Below are positions 17,999-26,868 of a DNA stretch of 64,000 nt, piece after piece. Source of the DNA: Ruegeria sp. Ofav3-42 (GTDB taxonomy: Bacteria; Pseudomonadota; Alphaproteobacteria; Rhodobacterales; Rhodobacteraceae); the NCBI RefSeq assembly GCF_022347725.1, contig NZ_JAKRGB010000017.1, forward strand, positions 1 to 64,000, written 5' to 3'. How positions within the stretch are numbered: the stretch's first letter is position 1; the number at the start of each line of letters is the position of its first letter. Position numbers and translations under genes: made by a program. The notes beneath the pieces are model-generated. The model did not search any database. It was not told where the DNA came from and saw only the letters and a list, made by a program, of their open reading frames with translations.

Positions 17999-18203
17999 AT
18001 GAAATAAACTTGCAACCATCGACCTGCCCAGAACAAACGTCAACACCTTTGAAGTGCTGGCACGCTGCCAGACCGCAGCCGAAAGAGCCGGAGCCGAGCA
18101 ATCCAGAATTCAGACTTTCCTGGAGGAAGCCGTCTCGGGTGATTTTGAGCACTTGTTACGTGTGGCGAAAACCCACTTCGAGGTCTCGAACGCTGGGTCT
18201 TAA
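17999..18203 (+). pseudogene. Small unidentified protein gene, apparent 1-base frameshift
   Basis: After ATG AAA at 17999 an extra T makes an immediate stop. Dropping it gives an open frame of about 67 residues with protein-like composition: LATIDLPRTNVNTFEVLARC, then QTAAERAGAEQSRIQTFLEE and AVSGDFEHLLRVAKTHFEVS, ending at 18203. It looks like a small soluble helical protein. I do not recognise the family. It may be a real gene with another start or a recent pseudogene. Confidence 0.4.
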
Positions 18204-18337
18204 CTAAAGAGGGTTAAAGCCGGCCTATAGTATAAGCCGCATAGTAAGGCTGTCGAGAACGCAGTGCAGATGTTTCTATATCGGAGTTTGGTGTAGCGTT
18301 GGGGGTGCATCCAAAGAACGACTTGGGGGCAGTGGGC

Positions 18338-18941
18338 ATGTCTCAAACCAAGGTAAATGTCGTCGGCCCCGGGCGGGTCGGCAAAACGCTGATCAGCCTG
18401 TTGAGTGGCATCCCAGAATGCTCGGTTCAAGATGTGTAGGGCGCGAAGGGTCAGTCTGCCCGAAACATTACCCAAGCAGCTGCAGCGGGGCGGGCTGTTG
18501 AACACTATGCGGAACTGCGATCCGCCGATCTGTGGATCCTGGCGGTTCCGGATACTCAGATTTCTGTTGTTGCCTCAAGGCTCGCTGAAACGTTCAGCGG
18601 TCGTGAACCACCCTGACAGGCACCGGTTGCGGTTCACTGCAGTGGATTCTTCCCGGCGGAACAGATGGCGCCGCTTCGGGAGCTGGACTGGCGGCTTGCA
18701 AGCTTCCATCCGGTTCTGTCCTTCGCTGACCCTGTGCCCGCACAAAAGCAGTTCAAAAAGGGCTCAATGTGGCCTTGAAGGTGATCAAGATGTTGTTGAA
18801 TTTGTCCGGCCGTTGATCGAGAAAATGGGTGCGAAATGCTTCCCGATCAAGTCTGGCTGCAAGAGCCTCTATCACGCGGCGGCGGTGATCTCGAACAACT
18901 TCACTGTGGTGCTGCAGGCACTCGCCCGTGAAGTCTGGACG
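18338..18941 (+). pseudogene. Rossmann-like DUF2520 protein, decayed and truncated
   Basis: Starts MSQTKVNVVGPGRVGKTLIS, the dinucleotide-binding motif of the Rossmann-like/DUF2520 family (distantly like pyrroline-5-carboxylate reductase and ketopantoate reductase). In-frame stops and shifts near 18437, 18618 and 18760 interrupt recognisable segments such as SADLWILAVPDTQISVVASR, APVAVHCSGFFPAEQMAPLR and WRLASFHPVLSFADP. It ends where an IS3 fragment begins at about 18941. Clearly dead. Confidence 0.6.
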
Positions 18942-19137
18942 TCCAGCACGATCCTGATCTTCTCTTCTGCTGAATACTGCTTGCGCGTGGCGCGGCGGAT
19001 GTCTTTTACTACCTTCTCGCCGTGGCTCCGCTTGGTTCCCGGTTTCTGTCTCATCTCCACTCCTTGGTGGCTACGATGTGCCAGAAACCCTCTCTTATCA
19101 AATCAACCTAAACTGTCCCATTGGCGCTGACGTCAGA
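18941..19137 (-). mobile_element. IS3-family element fragment (5' end with start of orfA)
   Basis: From ATG 19060 the strand reads MEMRQKPGTKRSHGEKVVKD and YSAEEKIRIVLD, the N-terminus of an IS3-family OrfA, then breaks off at the DUF2520 remnant. The 77 bases upstream, ending near 19137 in GCGCCAATGGGACAG-type sequence, are the element's left end and resemble the bases before the orfA start at 23665. It abuts a truncated IS6-type element, so it appears to have inserted into that IS and then lost its own 3' part. Confidence 0.7.
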
Positions 19138-19577
19138 CAACCAAGGCGCTTTATCAGGCGGCGCATTAGCCGTTTTGCCGCCCGTTTGTTCCGTTTCGGT
19201 TGGAGGATTTCATCCAGCACGACGCCATGCTGGTCGACTGCGCGCCAAAGCCAAAACTTGCGGCCTGAGATTCTCACAACAAGTTCATCCAGAGGCCAGA
19301 CATCGCCTGGACGATCCTGTCGGCGTCGCAGTTTTCGAGCGATCCGCGGCCCGAACTTGATGACGCAACGCCGGACAGTCTCGTAAGACGCATCAATCCC
19401 GCGCTGCAGCAACATCTCGAAAGCTGAGATTGAACCGGCAATACAACCACACCGCATGCGCGATGATCTGAGGAGGAAAGCGGTGGCGCTTGTAGCTGAT
19501 CGGCGATGAACTCATCGATGCCACCTACGTCCAATTCCAAACACGAGCAACCGAACGGAGGTTAACGTGACAACACC
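19138..19577 (-). mobile_element. IS6-family element, type 2, copy 2 (3' half missing)
   Basis: The 5' terminal repeat GTTAACGTGACAACACC at 19561-19577 matches copies 1 and 3. The transposase reads toward lower coordinates through DVWPLDELVVRISGRKFWLW and RAAKRLMRRLIKRLG and then breaks at the IS3 left end near 19138. Near its start it carries an 11-base deletion relative to copy 1 (the junction reads TTTCGAGATGTTGCTGC), which throws the frame. Copy 3 has the identical deletion. Confidence 0.8.
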
Positions 19578-19831
19578 CCCTGAGCGGTTGTTGACCACAC
19601 TTCGGTCTTTTGTTCATGCAGCAGGTCTCGAACCGCACAATCCGGACGTTCAGCATTCCAATCCAAATGGCCGACTAAGCTTTCGTCAGCCAAGGTCTTC
19701 GCAGTGGCTGTTCAATCTCCAAAGCGGTCATCACAGCGGCGACCTGATAGCCTCAATGCAGACCTCGTGGATTCCACGACCAAATGGCTGACTAGCAAAC
19801 CGCCCTCTTCGTGGCCGCTTTCCGAGCTATG
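19578..19831. other. Non-coding stretch, nothing recognised
   Basis: Between the IS end and the LysR stop no gene, repeat or terminator stands out. Confidence 0.35.
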
Positions 19832-20677
19832 TCATGCGGCCAGAGCATTGGATAGGCGTTCAATCAAAGCTCGCTTGACGACGGAAAACCTCGGAGTCTG
19901 CGCAATTTCATCAAGTGTCGTGACCCACAGAGGAACTTCAATTTCGAGACCAATTTCCATCGACAGGTGAAGCCGAGGATCCGCGTTTCCAATAAATGAG
20001 GGTAGAAACGCTTTGCCCACCCCGGCCGCAGCCATCTGCTGAAGCACTAAAAAGCTATCTGCGCCGTTGGTCATTTCATCCGCACTGACATGTTCTGCTA
20101 ACCATTTGGCTGGGAGCGAACGGCTCAACGCCCCATCAAGCCTCATCCATTTTCGATTTGGGGAGCCGTCGTCAAAAACTCCGAATGACAGCGTACCCGC
20201 ACGTTCCCCGACAAGCCCTTCTTCAAGCTTTATCGAGGGTCGTACGGCGATGTCCGCTGTCAGCCGCGATAGATCATGATGGCTGTTTCCGCTCAATAAA
20301 GTCAGCTCCAAGCCGGGGTACGTCTGCGATATCTCGTTTATTATTTGAGGCAAAACTAGCTGGCAAAGGCTATCAGTGGACGCAATGCGTACGTGACCTA
20401 CAGGGGACCGGTTTGCGCCCACAATTGCCCGCTCTACGGACATCACGGCGTCTTCTACGCTTTCCATCGCCGAAAGAATTGTGCTGGCCTCGGGGAGTGC
20501 GGCATACCCTGATGGGCTTTTTTGAAAAATCACACATCCAAAGCGTTCTTCAAGTGCAGCAACTCTGCGCATGACCGTTGCATGAGTAACACCCAAGGCC
20601 CCAGCGGCTGCATTCAACGATCCGTATTTTCTAACGGCGAGCACGTATCGAATATCATCCCAGTTTCGGCTGTTCAT
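19832..20677 (-). CDS. LysR-family transcriptional regulator
   Basis: A 281-residue LysR protein: helix-turn-helix in RKYGSLNAAAGALGVTHATV and MRRVAALEERFG, then a LysR effector domain with VRIASTDSLCQLVLPQIINE at its start. The HTH style is that of the small group acting on single targets. It diverges from the cytochrome c' gene with an 87-base gap and so is the obvious candidate regulator of the two cytochrome genes. Effector unknown. Confidence 0.85.
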   Translation of the reverse strand: MNSRNWDDIRYVLAVRKYGSLNAAAGALGVTHATVMRRVAALEERFGCVIFQKSPSGYAALPEASTILSAMESVEDAVMSVERAIVGANRSPVGHVRIASTDSLCQLVLPQIINEISQTYPGLELTLLSGNSHHDLSRLTADIAVRPSIKLEEGLVGERAGTLSFGVFDDGSPNRKWMRLDGALSRSLPAKWLAEHVSADEMTNGADSFLVLQQMAAAGVGKAFLPSFIGNADPRLHLSMEIGLEIEVPLWVTTLDEIAQTPRFSVVKRALIERLSNALAA

Positions 20678-20764
20678 AAATTAACAGGTGATGACGAATA
20701 ACAAACAATTACAAGAAAATTCGTTCAAGCTAACATTCCGACGTATTGATTAGGGAGGCACACC

Positions 20765-21232
20765 ATGATGAAAAAAATTTCGATCTTTGCGGCAGGGCTC
20801 ATGTCAGTAGCAGTTATTGGCACAGCCATCGCGCATGAAAGCGAAAACCCAGCAGTGAAGGCCCGGACCTCGATAATGCAACTCTATTCTTTCAATCTTG
20901 GCACTCTTGGCGGCATGGCCAAGGGAGAGACGGAATATGATGCCGAGGCGGCAACACGGGCCGCGAATAACATCGTCGTTCTGACGCAGATCGATCAATC
21001 CGCGATGTGGCCCGCAGGATCCGATAATGTGGCCGACCCGTCCACCCGCGCGTTGCCTGCAATTTGGGAGAATTTCCCGGATGTAGGCGCAAAGGGACAG
21101 GCTTTGGCCGACGCCGCTGTTGCGATGCAGGCTGCGGCAGGACAAGATGTCGAGGCGCTTAAAGGGGCGATGGGTGATTTGGGCGGCGCCTGCTCGGCAT
21201 GTCATAAAGCTTATAGAGCACCGAAAGATTAA
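20765..21232 (+). CDS. Cytochrome c' / c556-type protein
   Basis: A 155-residue periplasmic haem protein. Residues 1-23 are a Sec signal peptide (ISIFAAGLMSVAVIGTAIAH), followed by a four-helix-bundle sequence and a single C-terminal haem motif CSACH at 143-147, as in cytochromes c' and c556. A GGGAGG site precedes ATG 20765. These proteins act as electron carriers or bind NO. The next gene, 13 bases downstream, encodes a dihaem cytochrome, so the pair probably transfers electrons from a dehydrogenase not encoded here. Confidence 0.85.
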   Translation: MMKKISIFAAGLMSVAVIGTAIAHESENPAVKARTSIMQLYSFNLGTLGGMAKGETEYDAEAATRAANNIVVLTQIDQSAMWPAGSDNVADPSTRALPAIWENFPDVGAKGQALADAAVAMQAAAGQDVEALKGAMGDLGGACSACHKAYRAPKD

Positions 21233-21245
21233 AGGAGCGCTGGCT

Positions 21246-22154
21246 ATGCGGCGGGTTTTCGTTTTCGCCGCTCTTGTGGCAGTTCTGGTCGGGCTGGCCG
21301 GTTTAGTGCTGACCCGACCGCAGAGAGTTGATCGGGCGCAACTGGAAGGCGCTACCCCTGATCTCGCAAGAGGTGAGGTCGTTTTCTACGCGGCAGGATG
21401 TGTATCTTGCCACTCTGCTCCGGACGCCGAGGGAGCGGAAAAGCTCATTCTATCTGGCGGTCGTCAGTTTGAGACGGATTTTGGCACTTTCTTTGCTCCG
21501 AACATTTCCAGTGATCCGAAGGTCGGAATTGGGTCGTGGTCCGCGCTGGATCTGGCCAATGCCCTGGTTCATGGGACTGGACCCAATGGGCAGCATTATT
21601 ATCCAGCGTTTCCTTATACATCCTACGCAAACATGACAGCCGAAGATGTCGCGTCGCTCCATGCATTCCTCGCCTCCCTGCCAGCGGCGGCGATTGAAAG
21701 TAAAGCGCATGAGGTTGGCTTCCCTTTCAATGTTCGACGCGGGCTGGGCGGATGGAAGCTATTGTACCTGGAGCCAGGCTGGGTGGTTGAAGGCGACCTG
21801 ACTGACCAACAGATCCGAGGCCGGTATCTGGTGGAGGCGCTGGGACATTGCGCTGAATGCCATACACCGCGAAACGGATTGGGTGGATTGAAACGTGATC
21901 TCTGGCTGACCGGCGCACCAAACCCAAGCGGAAAAGGTCGCATCCCAGGACTGACCGCAGACCAGCTTGATTGGTCCGAAGCTGACATTGCGGAATACCT
22001 GAAGTCGGGCTTCACACCGGATTATGACAGCGCCGGCGGTGAAATGGTTGAAGTTATCGAGAATACTTCTCGATTGAGCGATGACGAACGTTTAGCGATT
22101 GCCGCTTATCTCAAGGCCGTTCCTGTGCCGCAGATTGAGCTACCATCAGAGTAA
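21246..22154 (+). CDS. Membrane-anchored dihaem cytochrome c
   Basis: A 302-residue protein with an N-terminal hydrophobic anchor (residues 3-22) and two haem motifs, CVSCH at 52-56 and CAECH at 202-206, each in a class I cytochrome c fold. It resembles the cytochrome subunits that accept electrons from periplasmic alcohol, aldehyde or sugar dehydrogenases. ATG 21246 follows an AAGGAGCG site. Operon with the cytochrome c' gene. The primary dehydrogenase is not in the neighbourhood, so the electron donor is unknown. Confidence 0.87.
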   Translation: MRRVFVFAALVAVLVGLAGLVLTRPQRVDRAQLEGATPDLARGEVVFYAAGCVSCHSAPDAEGAEKLILSGGRQFETDFGTFFAPNISSDPKVGIGSWSALDLANALVHGTGPNGQHYYPAFPYTSYANMTAEDVASLHAFLASLPAAAIESKAHEVGFPFNVRRGLGGWKLLYLEPGWVVEGDLTDQQIRGRYLVEALGHCAECHTPRNGLGGLKRDLWLTGAPNPSGKGRIPGLTADQLDWSEADIAEYLKSGFTPDYDSAGGEMVEVIENTSRLSDDERLAIAAYLKAVPVPQIELPSE

Positions 22155-22500
22155 CAGGTGTTTGAGGCTGCGATGCGGATGCCAAGGATATTTTCCCTGT
22201 TCGCAGGTAGAAAACCCAGCGGCTCTATTTCCCTTTTCCCAATTGCGAACGACATGAGGTCACCACGGGCTCGCATCTGACGTTTTTCTGCACCATGCTG
22301 CAACTGGTCGAACGAGCCTTTATCTGTCCTTAATTGCCATATTTCGCTTTGCTTACGCAGAGAGCCGCGAGCGGCGCAGTTCGGACATTCAGTTCCGCCA
22401 AGTGGTGTGGAATCGCGCGGACAATGCAGTCTTTCGCTGCGCCTGTTCGAAGGTCTGCTTATACTCTGTTTTCGTGGATTCATTCGCGGTAAGCACTTGT
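22155..22500. other. Intergenic stretch, nothing firm
   Basis: About 345 bases between the cytochrome and the carbamoyltransferase homologue. An open frame exists on the minus strand, but it has basic, non-protein-like composition. The last 80 bases presumably hold the promoter of the next gene; a TATACT hexamer lies at 22459-22464. Confidence 0.35.
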
Positions 22501-23391
22501 ATGAAGACTCAAAAATTACTCACTTCTGATCTGTTGTCCGTCTCCAATCTGAATAAAGACGAGCATGAAAACCTTGCCCGTCGTGCGATAGCACTCGCCG
22601 AGCTTTGGGCGCAAAGAAGAATGCCTCAATCACTTGTCAACGCTCGGGTTGGCTTGATTGCGGAACTGCCCGGGTGGCGCAATCCAACAGCGCTTGCCCT
22701 TGGCATTCAGGCGATGGGAGGAGACTGCGTATCCGTCTCGGCCCGTCTCGAAGGGGCTGAAACCGTCGAAGACCTGGCTGGGTATATGGACAATTGGTTC
22801 GATCTGCTTGCCGTTCGAACCCCAAGTTTGAAGCGGCTCACGGACTTCGCCGACGCGCTCGAAGCCCCGGTGATGAATCTGCGTACGAACGACAACCACC
22901 CGTGTGAAATCATCGGCGATCTGGCATATATTCTATCCCAACGCGGATCTTGGGACGGTTTGCGCGTGGCTATTGTGGGTCCACGAGGCAATATCGCCCA
23001 ATCATGGGTAGAGGCTGCAATGGTGCTGCCGATACAACTTGTTCAGGTTGCCCCGCCAGAAATGGCGCTCAGGCCAGCGGGTAGAGGGCGCAACTTGTCG
23101 ACAACCGAGGACCTTGATGCAGCAAGAGATGCAGATGTCATCATAACCGATTGTTGGTCGCCCAACGCCACAGAAATGGATCGTGCCGCGCTCTTACAAC
23201 AGCGCATAGATGCCGCATTTTTGGACACTTGCGGACCTGACGTCATGTTTATTCCCTGTCCACCGGTGACTCGCGGGGAAGAAGTGACAACGGATGCGAT
23301 GCACCATCCCAGATGTGTGGCAATCCCTGCAAAGGCCTTTTTAATGCACGCCCAGAACGCCTTCGTTGAACAGGTCATTGCTACACGATAG
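22501..23391 (+). CDS. Aspartate/ornithine carbamoyltransferase-like protein, atypical phosphate loop
   Basis: A 296-residue protein with the fold signature of the transcarbamylase family: a central HPCE tetrad (133-136, normally HPCQ in ornithine transcarbamylase), VAIVGPRGNIAQSWVEAA at the start of the second domain, and DVMFIPCPPVTRGEEV in place of HCLPAxRGEEV. The carbamoyl-phosphate loop, SxRTR in the family, reads Pro-Gly-Trp-Arg60-Asn-Pro: one Arg is kept but the Ser and Thr are lost. It is therefore unlikely to be an ordinary OTCase; a related transcarbamylase with another substrate or a non-catalytic paralogue is possible. No arginine biosynthesis gene is nearby. Start ATG 22501 lacks a strong ribosome site. 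Confidence 0.72.
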   Translation: MKTQKLLTSDLLSVSNLNKDEHENLARRAIALAELWAQRRMPQSLVNARVGLIAELPGWRNPTALALGIQAMGGDCVSVSARLEGAETVEDLAGYMDNWFDLLAVRTPSLKRLTDFADALEAPVMNLRTNDNHPCEIIGDLAYILSQRGSWDGLRVAIVGPRGNIAQSWVEAAMVLPIQLVQVAPPEMALRPAGRGRNLSTTEDLDAARDADVIITDCWSPNATEMDRAALLQQRIDAAFLDTCGPDVMFIPCPPVTRGEEVTTDAMHHPRCVAIPAKAFLMHAQNAFVEQVIATR

Positions 23392-23595
23392 CACTCTGTC
23401 TTGAAGCTTACAGCATCAAGCTTTTGGATTCATTGCAGCAATTTTCTGCGGCGAATGCGGATAGTGTTATGAGCCCATATCGGCCGTTCATCCCTCGTTT
23501 AGCCTTTGCAACCGCAGCAAGTCGTGAACTGCATAAACCCGACGTTGGTTTTATCGGGTTGAAAAGGCGGGCGAGCGGATAAACTTGGACTAATG
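23392..23595. other. Short intergenic stretch before an IS3 element
   Basis: No convincing gene. The IS3 left end should lie near 23595, where CAGCCATTGGCGACTTTGTC resembles the left end seen at 19110-19137. Confidence 0.35.
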
Positions 23596-25057
23596 CAGCC
23601 ATTGGCGACTTTGTCTCGTAAGTCTGCTTGAAGGGAGTTTCAGGCTCATCGTAACCATTAGATAGTGGAGATGAGAATGGTGTCCGGGAAACACAAAGCT
23701 TCGGCAGAGAGGGTCGTCAAAGACATCTGCAGGAAGACGAGGCGTCAACATTCGGCAGAGGAGAAGATCCGCATTGTTTTAGACGGGCTTTGTGGTGAAG
23801 ACAGCATTTCCGAACTGTGCCGCCGTGAAGGAATCGCCACAAGCTTGTATTACAGCTGGTCGAAAGAGTTTCTTGAGGCAGGTAAGAAGCGGCTGGCTGG
23901 TGATACAGCTCGCCAAGCCACCAGTTCTGAGGTGAGGGATCTTAAGGCTGAATCATCGGCGCTGAAAGAGGTTGTAGACGACCTGACCCTTGAGGACAGC
24001 TGCTCAAAAAAGCATGTTCGCACCCTTTCGGCAGCATGCGTCGCATGCGCCTGTCAGGTAACAGATGGGGGCGACGACGAATGAGATACCCTGCATCCGA
24101 GAAGCTTGAGATCATCCGTCATGTTGACGGATCGCACCTGCCGATCAAACGCACTCTGGAAAAGCTTGGTATCCCCAGAACGACGTTTTACTGCTGGTAC
24201 GACGAGTAACAGGTTTCTGACTGTTGGCGAGGCCGGGCTTGAGGATTGCCATTCCCGGCCAGGCAGAGTTTGGAACCGCATCCTTGACAAGGTGCGTAAG
24301 CAGATCCTGGAGTCGGCTCTGGATGAGCCCGATTTATCACCACGCAAGCTCGCGGTGCGGTTCACCGACACCAGGCGCTACTTTATCTCCGAAGCCAGCG
24401 TTTATTGGCTTCTGAAGGCGCAGGATCTGATCACCAGCCCGGCGTGCATTTCCATCAAAGCGGCGGATGAATTCCATGAGAAGACTGTTCGGCCGAACCA
24501 GCTTTGGCAAACCGACTTTACCTATCTAAAGGTCGTCGGCTGGGGCTGGTTCTATCTTTCGACCATACTCGATGATTACAGCCGCTATGTTGTCGCTTGG
24601 CGGCTGTGCGCCACGATGAAAGCTGAGGATGTCACGAAATTACTGGAAGACGCTTTGGCTGCATCAGGATGCGACAGTGCCGCCGGTGTTCACAAGCCCC
24701 GGCCGCACGGTGACAATGGAAGCAGTTATGTCTGCGGTGATTTGGAGAGATGGCTTGAAGATCAGTGCATGGATCACGTTCGCGCCGCCCCGAACCACCC
24801 CCAGACACAGGGCAAGATCGAGCATTGGCACCAGACCCTGAAGAACCGCATCCTGCTGGAGAACTACTATCTGCCCGGAGCGCTCGAACAGGCCATCGGC
24901 GACTTTATCGATAATTACAACCACAACCGATACCACGAGAGCATCGGCAACCTAACACCCGCCGATGTCAACGTCGGTCAGGTCGAAACCATCCTCAGAC
25001 GCAGAAAGGAAATCAAACACCAGACAACCCAGAAACGCCGCTTGCTGCATCATTAGA
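23596..25057 (+). mobile_element. IS3-family element, complete but inactive
   Basis: Carries orfA (23665-24084) and orfB (from about 24081 to 25056) in the usual overlapping order. Its left end is related to the IS3 fragment at 18941-19137. The limits are approximate because the terminal repeats are not cleanly conserved. Confidence 0.7.
23665..25056 (+). pseudogene. IS3-family transposase (orfA + orfB), frameshifted
   Basis: OrfA (HSAEEKIRIVLDGLCGEDSI, GIATSLYYSWSKEFLEAGKK) is normal to about residue 115 and then garbled (DSCSKKHVRTLSAACVACA) before the expected DGGDDE end. OrfB starts MRYPASEKLEIIRHVDGSHL and hits a stop after TTFYCWYDE (about 24207). A shift there leads to a long intact stretch with the rve integrase core: LWQTDFTYLKV (Asp), HGDNGSSYVCGDL (Asp), HPQTQGKIEHWHQTLKNRIL (Glu). 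Catalytic residues are kept, but the break in orfB and the lesion in orfA prevent a normal product. Confidence 0.8.
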
Positions 25058-25124
25058 ACGCGGCGTAGATTGAAACTATAGCGAGTCTGATCCTCCAAAA
25101 CCAATCCACCGCTCCTGTTCAAAT

Positions 25125-25280
25125 ATTTCGATGACGGACACGGCATACGGGATCGCTTCCTTCGGGAGGTGCGCGCCTTTCAACGAGATCATACCAATGC
25201 CTGCTCATAGTTACTTTGTTGGCAAGAGGCGCAGACATAGGCTCTCCCGTCAATCCGAGGCCAGAATTTGCGACACATCC
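25125..25280 (-). mobile_element. IS6-family 5' end remnant
   Basis: AATTTGCGACACATCC at 25265-25280 is an IS6-type terminal repeat (compare the element at 3696). Reading inward on the minus strand gives MISLKGAHLPKEAIPYAV, the transposase N-terminus, before homology stops at about 25125. The rest of the element is gone. Confidence 0.6.
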
Positions 25281-25464
25281 GATGGTTCTTGCTCGTGCAG
25301 CAAACGGCAGCAATGCGGGCGCAAACGCAGCATTCGAACATAGCGCTCAAGGTCGGCTCTGGGCCGGTTTTTACGAATCTTGAATATGTGGCATTCTTGG
25401 CGTTGGGCGATATCAGTCAAATCTTGCTTCAGATTTGGCGCCCACGACCTGGGAGGAGCCAGCT

Positions 25465-26865
25465 ATGAATCTGAGACCTGATCCTACATTTCACGCAACC
25501 CCGAAACTCGCCATGGAGGCACCAGCGGAAACGCTTGCCTTCACGTTGATGCTCAGCCCGGACGGTTCCGAACCCGATGGGCTGGCAGTCATAGATGTTG
25601 ATCCAAAATCGAAGACTTACGGTCAGATTGTTCATCAGCTCATCATGCCCAACAAGGGTGATGAGTTTCACCATTTCGGCTGGAACGCCTGTTCCTCCGC
25701 GCTGTCACCGCTTACCGGGCATGCGTTTCTCGAACGTCGTTATCTGATCATTCCGGGCATTCGGTCTTCGCGTATCTACGTGGTCGATGTGAAAGAACCG
25801 CTTAAGGCAAAGATACACAAGATCATTGAGCCTGAGGAAGTATTTGCCAAAACAGGATACTCTCGCCCGCACACTATCCATTGCGGCCCGGAGGGTATCT
25901 ATGTTTCGACGCTCGGTGGGGGCGGCGATGATGGCACGAATGGACCGCCGGGTATCTTCATCATGGATTGCGAGACCTTCGATATCCTCGGCCGTTACGA
26001 GATGGACCGGGGTGAGCAAGACAAACACTACGATTTCTGGTGGAATCTGCCACGCGATTACATGGTGAGTTCGGAATGGGCACTTCCTCCTCAGTTCGAG
26101 AACGGTATTGTCGCGGAAGATCTGCTGTCCAACAAATACGGTCACAAGATCCATTTCTGGAATCTGCGCGAACGCCGCAACGTCCAGACTGTTGATCTTG
26201 GCGAAAATCACCAGATGGCTTTGGAAATCAGACCGGCCCACGACCCGGCAAAAGACTACGGTTTCTGCGGCGTCGTCGTCGATACAACAAATCTGCAGGG
26301 TGCGATTTTCACATGGTGGCAAAAGGACGACGGTTCTTTTGAGGCAAAAAAGACGATCACTATTGATCCTCGGCCCGAGAAGGCCGAGAACCTGCCACCA
26401 CTTCTGCAGGGGTTCGAGGCAGTACCGCCGCTGGTAACGGACATCGATCTTAGCCTCGATGACAAATACCTGTATGTCTCCTGTTGGGGGCAGGGCGAAA
26501 TGCATCAATACGACGTCTCCGATCCGATGAGTCCCAAGCTGACCGGGAAGGTGGAGATCGGCGGGATTGCTCGGGGTGCGAAACATCCTAATGGCAAAGC
26601 GTTCGCTTATGGTCCGCAGATGGTGGAAATAAGTAGGGACGGCAAGCGTGTCTACTGGACCAACTCTCTTTATTCGACATGGGACGATCAATTCTACCCC
26701 GACGATGAGGGTGGTCAGATGGTTATGGCCAATGTTGGAGAAAACGGCGGCTTGGAACTGGATAAAAACTTCTATGTAGAGTTTCCAAAGGGCTACCGCA
26801 GCCATCAGATCCGCTTGGAAGGCGGTGACTGTTCGACCGACAGTTTCTGCTATCCGTCTGTCTGA
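25465..26865 (+). CDS. mtoX: Methanethiol oxidase (selenium-binding protein SBP56 family)
   Basis: A 466-residue SBP56-family protein. Members studied in methylotrophs and marine bacteria oxidise methanethiol to formaldehyde, sulfide and hydrogen peroxide and depend on a metal. Family landmarks include DEFHHFGWNACSSAL, GYSRPHTIHCGPEGIYVSTL, YDFWWNLPRDYMVSSEW, YVSCWGQGEMHQYDVSDP, GGPQM-like AYGPQMVEISRDG and YRSHQIRLEGGDCSTD; the conserved His and Cys positions are present. ATG 25465 has a GAGGAG site. There is no evident Sec signal peptide, although periplasmic forms are known in this family. The usual mtoX companions (SCO1/SenC and MauG-like genes) are absent; a membrane protein gene follows after three bases. 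Confidence 0.85.
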   Translation: MNLRPDPTFHATPKLAMEAPAETLAFTLMLSPDGSEPDGLAVIDVDPKSKTYGQIVHQLIMPNKGDEFHHFGWNACSSALSPLTGHAFLERRYLIIPGIRSSRIYVVDVKEPLKAKIHKIIEPEEVFAKTGYSRPHTIHCGPEGIYVSTLGGGGDDGTNGPPGIFIMDCETFDILGRYEMDRGEQDKHYDFWWNLPRDYMVSSEWALPPQFENGIVAEDLLSNKYGHKIHFWNLRERRNVQTVDLGENHQMALEIRPAHDPAKDYGFCGVVVDTTNLQGAIFTWWQKDDGSFEAKKTITIDPRPEKAENLPPLLQGFEAVPPLVTDIDLSLDDKYLYVSCWGQGEMHQYDVSDPMSPKLTGKVEIGGIARGAKHPNGKAFAYGPQMVEISRDGKRVYWTNSLYSTWDDQFYPDDEGGQMVMANVGENGGLELDKNFYVEFPKGYRSHQIRLEGGDCSTDSFCYPSV

Positions 26866-26868
26866 CGA

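Noticed and set aside
22106..22483. A 125-codon minus-strand frame between the cytochrome and the transcarbamylase homologue
   Set aside because: Overlaps the end of the cytochrome gene, has an arginine-rich composition and no ribosome site or family features.
23408..23602. A 64-codon minus-strand frame before the IS3 element
   Set aside because: No ribosome site and no family; partly inside the presumed IS3 left end.
25705..26805. A 366-codon open frame antisense to mtoX
   Set aside because: Shadow frame of a well-conserved gene; no protein family features.
25465..26865. Possible selenoprotein, because of the name selenium-binding protein
   Set aside because: There is no in-frame TGA in the gene and no SECIS-like context; the family binds metal and does not contain selenocysteine.
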